Shown here: positions 17,890 through 25,350 of the stretch, one piece after another
Layout of the letters: every line of letters starts with the position of its first letter
Numbering within the stretch: the first letter of the stretch is position 1
Origin: Brevibacillus sp. JNUCC-41
GTDB lineage: Bacteria; Bacillota; Bacilli; Bacillales; DSM-1321
NCBI RefSeq assembly: GCF_014844095.1
Contig: NZ_CP062163.1
Span: 248,001 to 312,000, forward strand
Direction: 5' to 3'
Length of the DNA: 64,000 bases
Made by a program: the position numbers and the translations under genes
Notes under the pieces: model-generated
Databases searched by the model: none
What the model was told of the DNA's origin: nothing
Seen by the model: only the letters and a program-made list of their open reading frames with translations

Positions 17890-18288
17890 TTATAGGGCAC
17901 TTATATTGGCTTTTTTCATTTGTACAGGACCTAAACCACGTGGTAATTCTATGTTTTCACGTGTTTGCGCATTCAAAGCTTCTGCAATATAATCTGCCGC
18001 AATATTCGGATCCAAGTTACCGCATGTATAGACATCGATGCTCGCATAGCCGTGTTCTGGAAAACTGTGAATCGTTAAGTGTGATTCAGAAATGATGACA
18101 ACCCCGCTGACTCCTTGTGGAGCAAATTTGTGAAAGGCAACTTCCCGTACCTCTGCACCTGATTTCAAAGCAGCATCAACAAAAATCTTTTCAATTAAAT
18201 CGATATTGTTCAGTTTTTCAAAGTCACAACCCCAAAGTTCTGAAATGACATGTCTACCCATTGTTTCCATAGTGTAAGCTGTTTCCAT
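17890..18288 (-). CDS. speD: S-adenosylmethionine decarboxylase proenzyme
   Basis: The product supplies decarboxylated SAM for spermidine synthesis. The prokaryotic class 1b hallmark is clear: the self-cleavage site in [18 protein letters not shown], where the serine after SE becomes the pyruvoyl cofactor, plus the catalytic Cys in YTCGNLDP. The start at 18288 has AAGGGGG nine bases upstream and gives 132 residues. The N-terminus METAYT precedes the usual [15 protein letters not shown] start, so this protein is six residues longer than B. subtilis SpeD. In B. subtilis speD is co-transcribed behind gapB; here 0.9 kb with repeats separates them, and speD has its own promoter. Confidence 0.94.
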   Translation of the reverse strand: METAYTMETMGRHVISELWGCDFEKLNNIDLIEKIFVDAALKSGAEVREVAFHKFAPQGVSGVVIISESHLTIHSFPEHGYASIDVYTCGNLDPNIAADYIAEALNAQTRENIELPRGLGPVQMKKANISAL

Positions 18289-18419
18289 ATTAAGCTTCCC
18301 CCTTACCATGATTTAAAAATAAGTTCTGATAACTACCACGGGGGAAAGTTAGTCCAAAGAGGTCCTAACCCTTTAAGTAGCCATCATGCAAACCGCTTTT
18401 GAAGAAGTTCACGATTCAT

Positions 18420-18448
18420 AGTATATATTGTTTGAATTTTTTTTGCAA
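18420..18448 (-). promoter_or_regulatory. SigA promoter of speD
   Basis: On the minus strand TTGCAA (18443-18448), 17 bp, then TATACT (18420-18425). The leader to speD is about 125 nt and contains a small hairpin (GTTAG/CTAAC around 18350-18370). Confidence 0.65.
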
Positions 18449-18589
18449 CTCCAAATTAAAATTTTGGAAAGATAAACTTTATATGCAATAGGGCTATAGC
18501 TAAGGTACCAATGTAAGGGAAATTCTGTTTTCCGGGTTTATTCAGCGCCTTAAAATAGCCAGGAATTGATGGGTCACTGCATTAAAAAT

Positions 18590-18615
18590 AGCCTGCTAAA
18601 AAATTTTAGCAGGCT
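18590..18615. repeat. 26-bp perfect palindrome, copy 1
   Basis: The arms AGCCTGCTAAAA and TTTTAGCAGGCT around AA form a perfect hairpin, with TTTTT following on the minus strand, so it can act as a terminator there. The identical sequence recurs at 19177-19202. The two copies bracket the repeat element and the transposase remnant. Confidence 0.85.
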
Positions 18616-18667
18616 CAGACTATAAGCAAACCCCAATCAAGTTTGTCTATTCTTTTAATATTTGGCC

Positions 18668-18794
18668 GTTGATTTCCACTTCAGGCACTCGCTTTCCGCG
18701 GGCGGTCCGGGAGCCTCCTCGGCGCCATTGCGCCTGCGGGGTCTCCCTTGGACGCGCTTTTCCCGCAGGAATCTCACCTTACGTTCCAATCAAC
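18668..18794. repeat. GC-rich Bacillaceae intergenic repeat (REP-like, about 127 bp)
   Basis: The segment is much more GC-rich than its surroundings and is bounded by GTTGATT (18668-18674) and its complement AATCAAC (18788-18794). Inside are CGCTTTCCGCGGG near the left end and TTTTCCCGCAGGA near the right, plus a small central hairpin GGCGC-CATT-GCGCC (18721-18734). This is the pattern of a repeat I recall as common between genes of Bacillus-group chromosomes. It could fold into a long imperfect hairpin. Its function is unknown; copy number needs the genome. Confidence 0.7.
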
Positions 18795-18844
18795 TTTGAT
18801 TTAACAGTAAGATCTCCTTTTACCTACAGTCTATTTAAGAAAGG

Positions 18845-19068
18845 AGCCAAGAAGATTAAGGACAGTTCAACTGAACCTTAGAATAGCTGCTATGTGAAAG
18901 ATGAACGAACAAAACAAGTTTGCCTATTCGTTTCATGCGGCATCAAACCGCAATGGATTTGTTTTGGGGACAATGATAACAACCGTAAATACGTATGCTA
19001 GTCATATCTTATAGCCTCTAGTTTTACAAGTGATTGAGAAAGTTGGAAAACCAGGAGCAGTAGCCGCA
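18845..19068 (+). pseudogene. Decayed IS1182-family transposase fragment
   Basis: Read on the plus strand, three pieces of an IS1182-type transposase line up in order. KKIKDSSTEP ends in a TAG (18879-18881). In the same frame CYVKDERTKQ follows. After a one-base insertion near 18918 the next frame gives KFAYSFHAASNRNGFVLGT and, beyond a TAG at 19012-19014, PLVLQVIEKVGKPGAVAA. These match the central region of IS1182 transposases as I know them (YYVKDERTKQFAYSFH... VIEKVGKPGAVAAD). The rest of the gene is missing and nothing is translatable. It lies directly beside the GC-rich repeat. Confidence 0.8.
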
Positions 19069-19125
19069 TGTAAAAGAAAACATGATATGCGTGGGGTGAC
19101 TATTCTCTATAACTGCTCCAAATCC

Positions 19126-19164
19126 AAAAAAGGTTTCGGATTGTGGCCATTTTGAAACCTTTTT
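19126..19164. terminator. Hairpin between the IS remnant and gapB
   Basis: AAAAAAGGTTTC (19126-19137) pairs with GAAACCTTTTT (19154-19164). On either strand the stem ends in an A/T run, so it could terminate transcription in either direction. It may belong to the end of the decayed insertion sequence. Confidence 0.55.
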
Positions 19165-19176
19165 GTCTACAAACTG

Positions 19177-19202
19177 AGCCTGCTAAAAAATTTTAGCAGG
19201 CT
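19177..19202. repeat. 26-bp perfect palindrome, copy 2 (gapB 3' end)
   Basis: This is identical to 18590-18615, including one further C on the right. It lies 13 bp after the gapB stop and probably protects or terminates the gapB transcript, although no T-run follows on the minus strand. Confidence 0.8.
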
Positions 19203-19215
19203 CGATTTCTTTTCA

Positions 19216-20253
19216 TTATTTTACTGATAGTTCGACTTCGGAAGTTTTTTTCAACTCGGATCCCACCAATTTCACAAGGTCCACTACCCGGTTGGAGTAA
19301 CCCCACTCATTATCATACCATGCAAGGACTTTCACTTTCCTGTCCCCAATCATCATCGTCGTCAAACCATCGATGATTGCAGAGTGAGGATTCGTTTTGA
19401 AATCACTGGAAACTAAAGGTTCCATCGTGAATTCCATAATTCCTTTGAGTTCATTTTCTGAAGCATCGATGAAGGCTTGGTTCACTTCATCAATCGTGAC
19501 ATCACGGTTTAAATCCACAACAAGATCGACTAGAGATACGTTAGGTGTCGGTACGCGGATCGCCATTCCATGAAGCTTGCCTTTTAATTGCGGCAACACT
19601 AGCGAGATGGCTTTTGCAGCTCCTGTGGTCGTAGGAATCATGCTTTCCGCAGCGGCACGGGCACGTCTTAAGTCTTTATGCGGGTTATCGATATTATTTT
19701 GATCATTTGTATAAGAATGTATCGTCGTCATTAAACCGTTGTTTATGCCGAATTTTTCATCAAGCACTTTTGCAACCGGTCCAAGACAGTTGGTTGTACA
19801 AGATGCATTGGATATGACGAAATGCTTGTCAATTTCCAGCACTTCCTCATTTACACCCATTACAATGGTAACGTCTTCATTTTTACCCGGCGCTGATAAA
19901 ATAACTCTTTTTGCCCCTGCATCTAAATGAAGAGCCGCTTTAGAACGATCATTGAATTTGCCCGTAGCTTCAATTACAATATCTATGTCCAACTCTTTCC
20001 AAGGCAATAGCTTTGGATCGCGGTTATTTATTAGTTTTACTCGGCGGCCATTCACTACTAGTGAATCATCTTCCGCTATAATGATACCGTCGAATTTACC
20101 ATGTATCGTATCATATTTTAGTAAGTGTGCTAAAGTTTCAGCTGGATAGCTTGCATTAATGGCAACAATGTCCAAACTCTCATCTAATATGGCCTTTCGG
20201 AAAACCATTCTTCCAATTCTCCCAAACCCGTTAATCGCTATTCTTGAATTCAT
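19216..20253 (-). CDS. gapB: Glyceraldehyde-3-phosphate dehydrogenase, gluconeogenic (GapB)
   Basis: This 345-residue enzyme interconverts glyceraldehyde 3-phosphate and 1,3-bisphosphoglycerate; the GapB type works in gluconeogenesis and prefers NADP. Visible are the nucleotide-binding INGFGRIGR at the N-terminus, the catalytic cysteine in NASCTTNCLGP (near residue 153) and the C-terminal WYDNEWGYSNRVVDL. The ATG at 20253 follows GGAGGG by eight bases; an upstream extension overlaps operator DNA. Neighbours coaE, ytaF, mutM and polA confirm the gapB position. Two CcpN-type boxes lie at the promoter. Confidence 0.94.
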   Translation of the reverse strand: MNSRIAINGFGRIGRMVFRKAILDESLDIVAINASYPAETLAHLLKYDTIHGKFDGIIIAEDDSLVVNGRRVKLINNRDPKLLPWKELDIDIVIEATGKFNDRSKAALHLDAGAKRVILSAPGKNEDVTIVMGVNEEVLEIDKHFVISNASCTTNCLGPVAKVLDEKFGINNGLMTTIHSYTNDQNNIDNPHKDLRRARAAAESMIPTTTGAAKAISLVLPQLKGKLHGMAIRVPTPNVSLVDLVVDLNRDVTIDEVNQAFIDASENELKGIMEFTMEPLVSSDFKTNPHSAIIDGLTTMMIGDRKVKVLAWYDNEWGYSNRVVDLVKLVGSELKKTSEVELSVK

Positions 20254-20277
20254 TGTTCGGACCCTCCAGAAAATATT

Positions 20278-20288
20278 AGTGTTATACT
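20278..20288 (+). promoter_or_regulatory. CcpN-type box 2 at gapB
   Basis: AGTGTTATACT matches TRTGHYATAYW at all but the first position. It is inverted relative to the other box and lies between promoter and ribosome site. Confidence 0.45.
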
Positions 20289-20309
20289 TATTACCTTCCA
20301 CATGTAATT

Positions 20310-20320
20310 AGTATAACATA
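20310..20320 (-). promoter_or_regulatory. gapB extended -10 overlapped by CcpN-type box 1
   Basis: On the minus strand TATGTTATACT fits the CcpN operator pattern TRTGHYATAYW exactly. It also contains TG-T-TATACT, an extended -10. Repression of gapB by CcpN during growth on glucose is known in B. subtilis; the same logic is inferred here. Confidence 0.55.
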
Positions 20321-20376
20321 ATTAAGAGGAATTGTGCTAATAAAAATGCGGATTGTGTTTATTTTTTCAACACAAA

Positions 20377-20402
20377 AAGAAGAAACCTGGTGGTTTCTTC
20401 TT
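20377..20402 (-). terminator. Terminator of the polA-mutM-ytaF-coaE group
   Basis: AAGAAGAAACC (20377-20387) pairs with GGTTTCTTCTT (20392-20402) around TGGT, followed on the minus strand by a T-run. It lies just past the coaE stop. Confidence 0.85.
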
Positions 20403-20413
20403 TTTTATCATAA

Positions 20414-21013
20414 TTATATGACATGCCATTCGCGAAGTAAGGACTTCACTTGCCTTTTCGTCTCATTAATATCCCCATTATTGTCGACTACGGCATCCGC
20501 TAAAGCCTTTTTATCGGCCAAAGGCATTTGCGAATTGATCCTGGCTAGTGCCTCCGTCTCCGAAAGACCATTCCTGTTCATTAATCGCTGCAATTGAACT
20601 TGCTCATCCACATAGATCAAAAGCGTCTTTTCCACCATGAATGTCAGCTTACTTTCGAATAGGAGCGGAATATCCATGAACACCGTTTCTTCCCCTGATG
20701 ATAGTGCCTCTTCCGTTTTGAGGCGCATCCATTTCCTGACGGCAGGGTGCACGATGCCATTCAATAGCAATCTCTTTTCCTGATCATTAAATATGATCGA
20801 CCCGAGCTTTTCGCGATCTATACCCCCATCCGGCAATAAGATATCTTCACCAAATGCCTTCACAACTTGATGATAGGCTTCTTCACCCGGCTCAACGACG
20901 GCACGGGAAGCCAGATCTGCATCGACAATCGTGAATCCGAGTTCCTGTAAATAAAGGCTGACGGTGCTTTTCCCACTGGCGATGCCCCCGGTGATTCCAA
21001 TGATTTGTCCCAT
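20414..21013 (-). CDS. coaE: Dephospho-CoA kinase
   Basis: CoaE performs the last step of coenzyme A synthesis, phosphorylating dephospho-CoA. The 199 residues start with the P-loop GITGGIASGKSTVS. They also contain the substrate-lid region VDADLASRAVVEPGEEAY and DIPLLFES, all typical. AAGGGGGA precedes the ATG. It follows ytaF with 23 bases between and is the last gene before the terminator. Confidence 0.96.
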   Translation of the reverse strand: MGQIIGITGGIASGKSTVSLYLQELGFTIVDADLASRAVVEPGEEAYHQVVKAFGEDILLPDGGIDREKLGSIIFNDQEKRLLLNGIVHPAVRKWMRLKTEEALSSGEETVFMDIPLLFESKLTFMVEKTLLIYVDEQVQLQRLMNRNGLSETEALARINSQMPLADKKALADAVVDNNGDINETKRQVKSLLREWHVI

Positions 21014-21036
21014 AAGCTCCCCCTTTTAACCATGTA

Positions 21037-21669
21037 TCATAACTTGAATATACCGATGATAATCAACAGTACACCTGGAAGAAAAGTCAATTGCTGTACA
21101 ACTTTATTATTTGAAAGCAATTTCCCGCTTTGAATCCCGCTCCAAATGAAAATTGAACTCATAATAGCGATGCACCCTGCAAGGATAATCGGTGAAATGC
21201 CGATCATAGCCGCGCCAACTCCGGCCCCGAACGCATCCAGCGAAAGTGCAAATCCCAGAACAAGCGCTTCAACACCCGTAATCGTACCTGATTTATCAAA
21301 ATCGGCATTCAATGGTTTTTGTAAAATATTAATGACTACCCCAAGTGATTTAATTTCAAAATTAAAGATGATCTTTTCATGATATCTATCATCTTTCAAA
21401 TCTTTTTCAGGCTTAAAATACTGGTATACCATCCAGGCACCAAGGAAAATGAGGATGATGCCACCCGTTTTTTCAGCCGCCCCGACCGATATGAGCTGAC
21501 TGATGAATTGTCCGATGACCATCGCAATACCTAAACTCAATGCAGAACAAAACGAGATGACCGCTATTGACCTTAAGGGGATTTTCATCTTCCGCATACC
21601 GAATGTCATACCTACGCCAAATCCGTCAATACTAACTGCAAAAGCAAGAAAAATAATTTGTAGCCACAT
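21037..21669 (-). CDS. ytaF: Sporulation membrane protein YtaF (MntP-like)
   Basis: This 210-residue protein has about six membrane segments, with two internal repeats related to MntP/DUF204 cation exporters (AFAVSIDGFGVGMTFG near the start and GFALSLDAFGAGVGAAM in the second half, each with an acidic residue in a helix). B. subtilis YtaF is a forespore-expressed sporulation protein. The ATG follows AAGGAG. The position between mutM and coaE agrees. Transport activity is inferred from family only. Confidence 0.88.
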   Translation of the reverse strand: MWLQIIFLAFAVSIDGFGVGMTFGMRKMKIPLRSIAVISFCSALSLGIAMVIGQFISQLISVGAAEKTGGIILIFLGAWMVYQYFKPEKDLKDDRYHEKIIFNFEIKSLGVVINILQKPLNADFDKSGTITGVEALVLGFALSLDAFGAGVGAAMIGISPIILAGCIAIMSSIFIWSGIQSGKLLSNNKVVQQLTFLPGVLLIIIGIFKL

Positions 21670-21748
21670 CGGAATAATACTCCTTCCCTACTCGTTGCTA
21701 CCCTAGTATATGGATGGAGCCCATCCGATGTGTTTGAAAAAACATTCC

Positions 21749-22579
21749 CTATTTTAACGGCTGGCATGACGGGCAAATATGTGTGCCACGTCCTGCAACG
21801 ACCAGTTTTTCAAGTGGCGTGCCGCATGTTTTGCAGTTCTCGCCTTTTCGTCCATAAACATTAAGTTCCAACTGAAACATGCCGATTTGCCCTTGGGAAT
21901 TAATGTATGAACGAATCGTACTCCCGCCTTTTTCCACAGCTTCACCTAACGTCGCGATGATTTCTGCATGCAACGTTTTGATTTCCTGCAACGAGAGTGA
22001 AGAAGCGATTCTCTCCGGATGGATACCGGAACGGAATAACGACTCGTCTACATATATATTCCCAATCCCGACGACAACCGTTTGATCAAGGAGAACGGGT
22101 TTGATTTTCCTGTTGGTTCTTGCCAACTTGCTACTTAGCCCCTCGACAGTAAAATCTTCAGACAACGGTTCAGGCCCTAAATGCAACAGTGGCAGCCGCT
22201 CAAGTTCTTCCCCTTTGGCAAATAGATGCATCGTTCCGAATTTCCGGACATCCCTGTACCTGAGTTCACTACCATCCGTGAAAGTGAAGATCACATGGGT
22301 ATGCTTATCATACGGCTCTTCTTTTGGATGCACGCCGTATTTTCCTTCCATTCTTAAATGCGAAACCAACGAATAATCATCCAAGGTGAAAATGAGGAAC
22401 TTGCCCCGACGACCTATTCCCGTAATCGTCTGTCCCCTTAAAGCATCCTGAAACTGTTCGACAGGTTCAGGCGCTTTTATGATCTTTGGCCAGAAGACTG
22501 ACACTTCCTTGATTTTTTTTCCGAGCACGAGCTGCTCTAACGTTCTTCTGACTGTTTCCACTTCTGGAAGTTCTGGCAT
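21749..22579 (-). CDS. mutM: Formamidopyrimidine-DNA glycosylase
   Basis: MutM excises 8-oxoguanine and ring-opened purines from DNA. The start at 22579 is fixed by function: it makes the catalytic N-terminal proline in MPELPEVETVRR, with AGGTGA upstream. The 276 residues carry the essential Lys in LRMEGKYG, the QTVVVGIGNIYVDESLFRSGIHP helix-two-turns-helix, and a C-terminal zinc finger (CKTCGTPLEKLVVAGRGTHICPSCQ type, four Cys). It sits 19 bases after polA, so repair polymerase and glycosylase are co-transcribed. Confidence 0.96.
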   Translation of the reverse strand: MPELPEVETVRRTLEQLVLGKKIKEVSVFWPKIIKAPEPVEQFQDALRGQTITGIGRRGKFLIFTLDDYSLVSHLRMEGKYGVHPKEEPYDKHTHVIFTFTDGSELRYRDVRKFGTMHLFAKGEELERLPLLHLGPEPLSEDFTVEGLSSKLARTNRKIKPVLLDQTVVVGIGNIYVDESLFRSGIHPERIASSLSLQEIKTLHAEIIATLGEAVEKGGSTIRSYINSQGQIGMFQLELNVYGRKGENCKTCGTPLEKLVVAGRGTHICPSCQPLK

Positions 22580-22598
22580 TGCAATCACCTATCTTTTA

Positions 22599-25223
22599 TT
22601 ATTTGGCATCAAACCATGTTGGCCCAAAAGCATAATCCACTTTAAGAGGCACGTTCATTTCAATGGCATTTTCCATTTCCTCCGGAACGATCACTTTAAG
22701 GATTTCGAGTTCCTCGGGAGGCGTTTCAAAAATCAATTCATCATGCACCTGAAGAAGCATTCTCGTTTTAAGACCTTCCCGTTTCAGGCGCTTATTCATG
22801 TTTATCATGGCTAGCTTGATGATATCTGCGGCACTGCCTTGAATCGGCGTGTTCATCGCTGTCCGTTCGGCAAAGCTCCTGATGTTGAAATTCCTGCTTG
22901 TTATCTCAGGTATATAGCGCCTTCTTTGCATCAGAGTCGTGCTATATCCTTTTTGACGGGCCTCATGTATGCTTTCTTCCATATATTCCTGAACACCAGG
23001 AAAGCTTCTTAAATACTTCTCGATGAACTCTCCCGCTTCTTTTCTCGTGATGCCGAGACTTTGCGATAGCCCGTAGTCACTTATACCATAAACGATTCCG
23101 AAATTGACCGCTTTGGCATGGCGCCTCATGTTCGCCGTGACTTGCTCTGCCGGTACGTGGAATACATCCATGGCTGTCCTTGTATGGATGTCCATCCCGG
23201 CCTGGAATGCTTCCACCAATCCGCTGTCATTGGCGATATGCGCCAGGACGCGTAACTCGATCTGTGAGTAATCGGCAGCAAAAATGATCCAATCCTTTTC
23301 GGAAGGAATGAAGGCTTGCCTGATTTTCCTGCCTTCTTCCAACCTGATCGGGATATTCTGCAGATTGGGATCTGTAGAACTTAAACGGCCGGTCTGGGTC
23401 AACGCTTGGTTGAACCGGGTGTGCACCTTGTCCGTTTTGCCATTGACCACTTTAAGCAGCCCTTCAATATAAGTTGATTGCAACTTGCCAAGCTGGCGAT
23501 ACAGCAATATCTCCTTAACGATATCATGCTTGTTCTCCAGTTTTTCCAGCACATCGGCTGAAGTCGAATATCCCGTTTTGGTTTTCTTCATGACTGGAAG
23601 CTCCAGCTTTTCAAACAGGATGGCTCCGAGCTGTTTAGGTGAATTGATATTGAACGCCTCTCCAGCCAAATCAAAAATTCGGGCTTCGATGTTTCTTAAG
23701 CGAATGGCTAACTCCTGTCCCATGTTTTTCAATCGGCCTATATCCACCTTGATTCCCTGCCATTCCATATTGGCCAGAATGATCGACAGTGGCAGCTCCA
23801 GTTCCGTAAATAGGTGAAATTGCTCGAATTCTTGCAGCTTATCGATCATCGGTTCTTTCAGAGAGAGGATCGCCTTCGATTTTCTGGCGATATGCTCCCT
23901 CAATTCCGCTTCCTCAGGTATTTTGCGTTTTGCACCTTTTCCATAAAAAACATCATCTGTTTCAAGGCGGGTCGTACCTTGAGTTTTCGTAATTTCTGCC
24001 ACTTCGTCCACTGACTCTGCGGGATTCAGGATATAGGATGCCAAAAATACATCAAAATCGATGCCTTTTATTTCGACTCCCCGATGACGCAGTGCCACAA
24101 CCGTACGCTTCGCATCGAAAACCGTTTTCTTTTTTGTTTCATCCTCTGCCCAGGATTTAAATGCCCCGGAACTCAGAGCATCATCCCCATTGAAGTAAAA
24201 ATTACCTTGTTCATTACTGATGGCGATTCCCCTTATATCGGCATGATGATAATTATCTTCTAAAATCTCAACATATAGGGCACTTTCATCCGCAAACATT
24301 GCTTCTGTCATTTCGGACGTGTGCACTTCTATCTTCTCCTGTTCAAGCGGTGCACTTTCCGTTACATCCAATTTATCGAGCAAAGTCGAAAACCCAAGCT
24401 CCTTATAGAATGAGATGACTCGATCCTGATCCATGCCAGTGTACTCGGTCTCGTTTACGGAAACTTCAAGCGGCGCTTCCCTCGTTATCGTAGCCAGCTC
24501 TTTGCTCAATAGGGCCAGGTCTCTATGTTCTTCTATTTTCTCTTTCAATTTTTGTCCACTTACCTCATCAATCGACTGCAGAAGGTTTTCAACCGTTTCG
24601 AATTGATGCAATAATTTAAGGGCAGTCTTTTCACCTACACCCGGAATACCGGGAATATTGTCGGAAGCATCTCCCATCAACCCTTTTAAATCAATGATTT
24701 GCAAAGGGGACAGGCCGTATTTTTCATGTATATGCTTTGGAGTGTATTCCTCAATTTCAGTAATCCCCTTTTTCGTGATGGAAACCGTCGTACTAGGGGA
24801 GGATAATTGCGTTAAATCCTTATCACCTGAAATGACCTTCACTTCAAAACCATCTTTTTCCGCTTGTAAGGACAGCGTACCGATAATATCATCGGCTTCG
24901 TAGTTCTCCAGTTCATACCTTTTTATTTGAAAACAATCAAGCAGTTCGCGAATGAAAGGGAATTGCTCCGACAGTTCTGGGGGCGTTTTTTGACGCCCGC
25001 CCTTATATTCTTTAAATGATGCATGTCTGAATGTCGTTTTACCCGCATCGAATGCCACAAGTATGTGCGTAGGCTTTTCTTCTTCAAGAATGCGATTGAG
25101 CATCATGGTGAATCCGTACACGGAATTCGTATGGACCCCCTTATCATTATTCAAGAGCGGAAGCGCAAAAAACGCACGGTACGCAATGCTGTTTCCATCT
25201 ATAAGTACTAACTTTTTATCCAA
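22599..25223 (-). CDS. polA: DNA polymerase I
   Basis: The 874-residue repair polymerase removes RNA primers and fills gaps. The N-terminal 5' nuclease (1 to about 290) has DGNSIAYRAFFAL and the acidic FELENYEADDIIG region. The C-terminal polymerase (about 470 on) has motif A DYSQIELRVLAH, motif B RRHAKAVNFGIVYG and motif C QVHDE. The middle 3'-5' exonuclease-like domain begins ALYVEILEDN instead of a DxE motif, so proofreading is probably absent, as in Bst polymerase. The start is TTG at 25223, nine bases after GGAGG. Confidence 0.96.
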   Translation of the reverse strand: MDKKLVLIDGNSIAYRAFFALPLLNNDKGVHTNSVYGFTMMLNRILEEEKPTHILVAFDAGKTTFRHASFKEYKGGRQKTPPELSEQFPFIRELLDCFQIKRYELENYEADDIIGTLSLQAEKDGFEVKVISGDKDLTQLSSPSTTVSITKKGITEIEEYTPKHIHEKYGLSPLQIIDLKGLMGDASDNIPGIPGVGEKTALKLLHQFETVENLLQSIDEVSGQKLKEKIEEHRDLALLSKELATITREAPLEVSVNETEYTGMDQDRVISFYKELGFSTLLDKLDVTESAPLEQEKIEVHTSEMTEAMFADESALYVEILEDNYHHADIRGIAISNEQGNFYFNGDDALSSGAFKSWAEDETKKKTVFDAKRTVVALRHRGVEIKGIDFDVFLASYILNPAESVDEVAEITKTQGTTRLETDDVFYGKGAKRKIPEEAELREHIARKSKAILSLKEPMIDKLQEFEQFHLFTELELPLSIILANMEWQGIKVDIGRLKNMGQELAIRLRNIEARIFDLAGEAFNINSPKQLGAILFEKLELPVMKKTKTGYSTSADVLEKLENKHDIVKEILLYRQLGKLQSTYIEGLLKVVNGKTDKVHTRFNQALTQTGRLSSTDPNLQNIPIRLEEGRKIRQAFIPSEKDWIIFAADYSQIELRVLAHIANDSGLVEAFQAGMDIHTRTAMDVFHVPAEQVTANMRRHAKAVNFGIVYGISDYGLSQSLGITRKEAGEFIEKYLRSFPGVQEYMEESIHEARQKGYSTTLMQRRRYIPEITSRNFNIRSFAERTAMNTPIQGSAADIIKLAMINMNKRLKREGLKTRMLLQVHDELIFETPPEELEILKVIVPEEMENAIEMNVPLKVDYAFGPTWFDAK

Positions 25224-25285
25224 ATCCGTCTTCCTCCAGTCATACAGGTTTATGTAGTTATAGCTTCTATATAAAAACGCAAAAA

Positions 25286-25343
25286 GCCGTTCATTTTCTT
25301 TCTCTATTCTACCATGAGTAGAAGCGGAAAGAAAAATGACGGC
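25286..25343 (-). terminator. Terminator of hflKC
   Basis: Long arms (25286-25301 and 25328-25343, centred on GCCGTTCATTTTCTTT / AAAGAAAAATGACGGC) pair almost perfectly and are followed on the minus strand by TTTTTGCGTTTTT. This separates hflC from polA. Confidence 0.85.
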
Positions 25344-25350
25344 ATCAAGG

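Noticed and set aside
17685..17900. 71-codon minus-strand frame between nrdR and speD
   Set aside because: Overlaps the speD terminator and the end of speD, with no ribosome site or family.
18289..18589. Possible riboswitch in the speD leader
   Set aside because: The leader is about 125 nt with one small hairpin; I saw no SAM-riboswitch signature or terminator/antiterminator pair.
18669..18881. 70-codon plus-strand frame in the gapB-speD gap
   Set aside because: The frame runs through the GC-rich repeat and only its last residues belong to the decayed transposase; it is not a gene.
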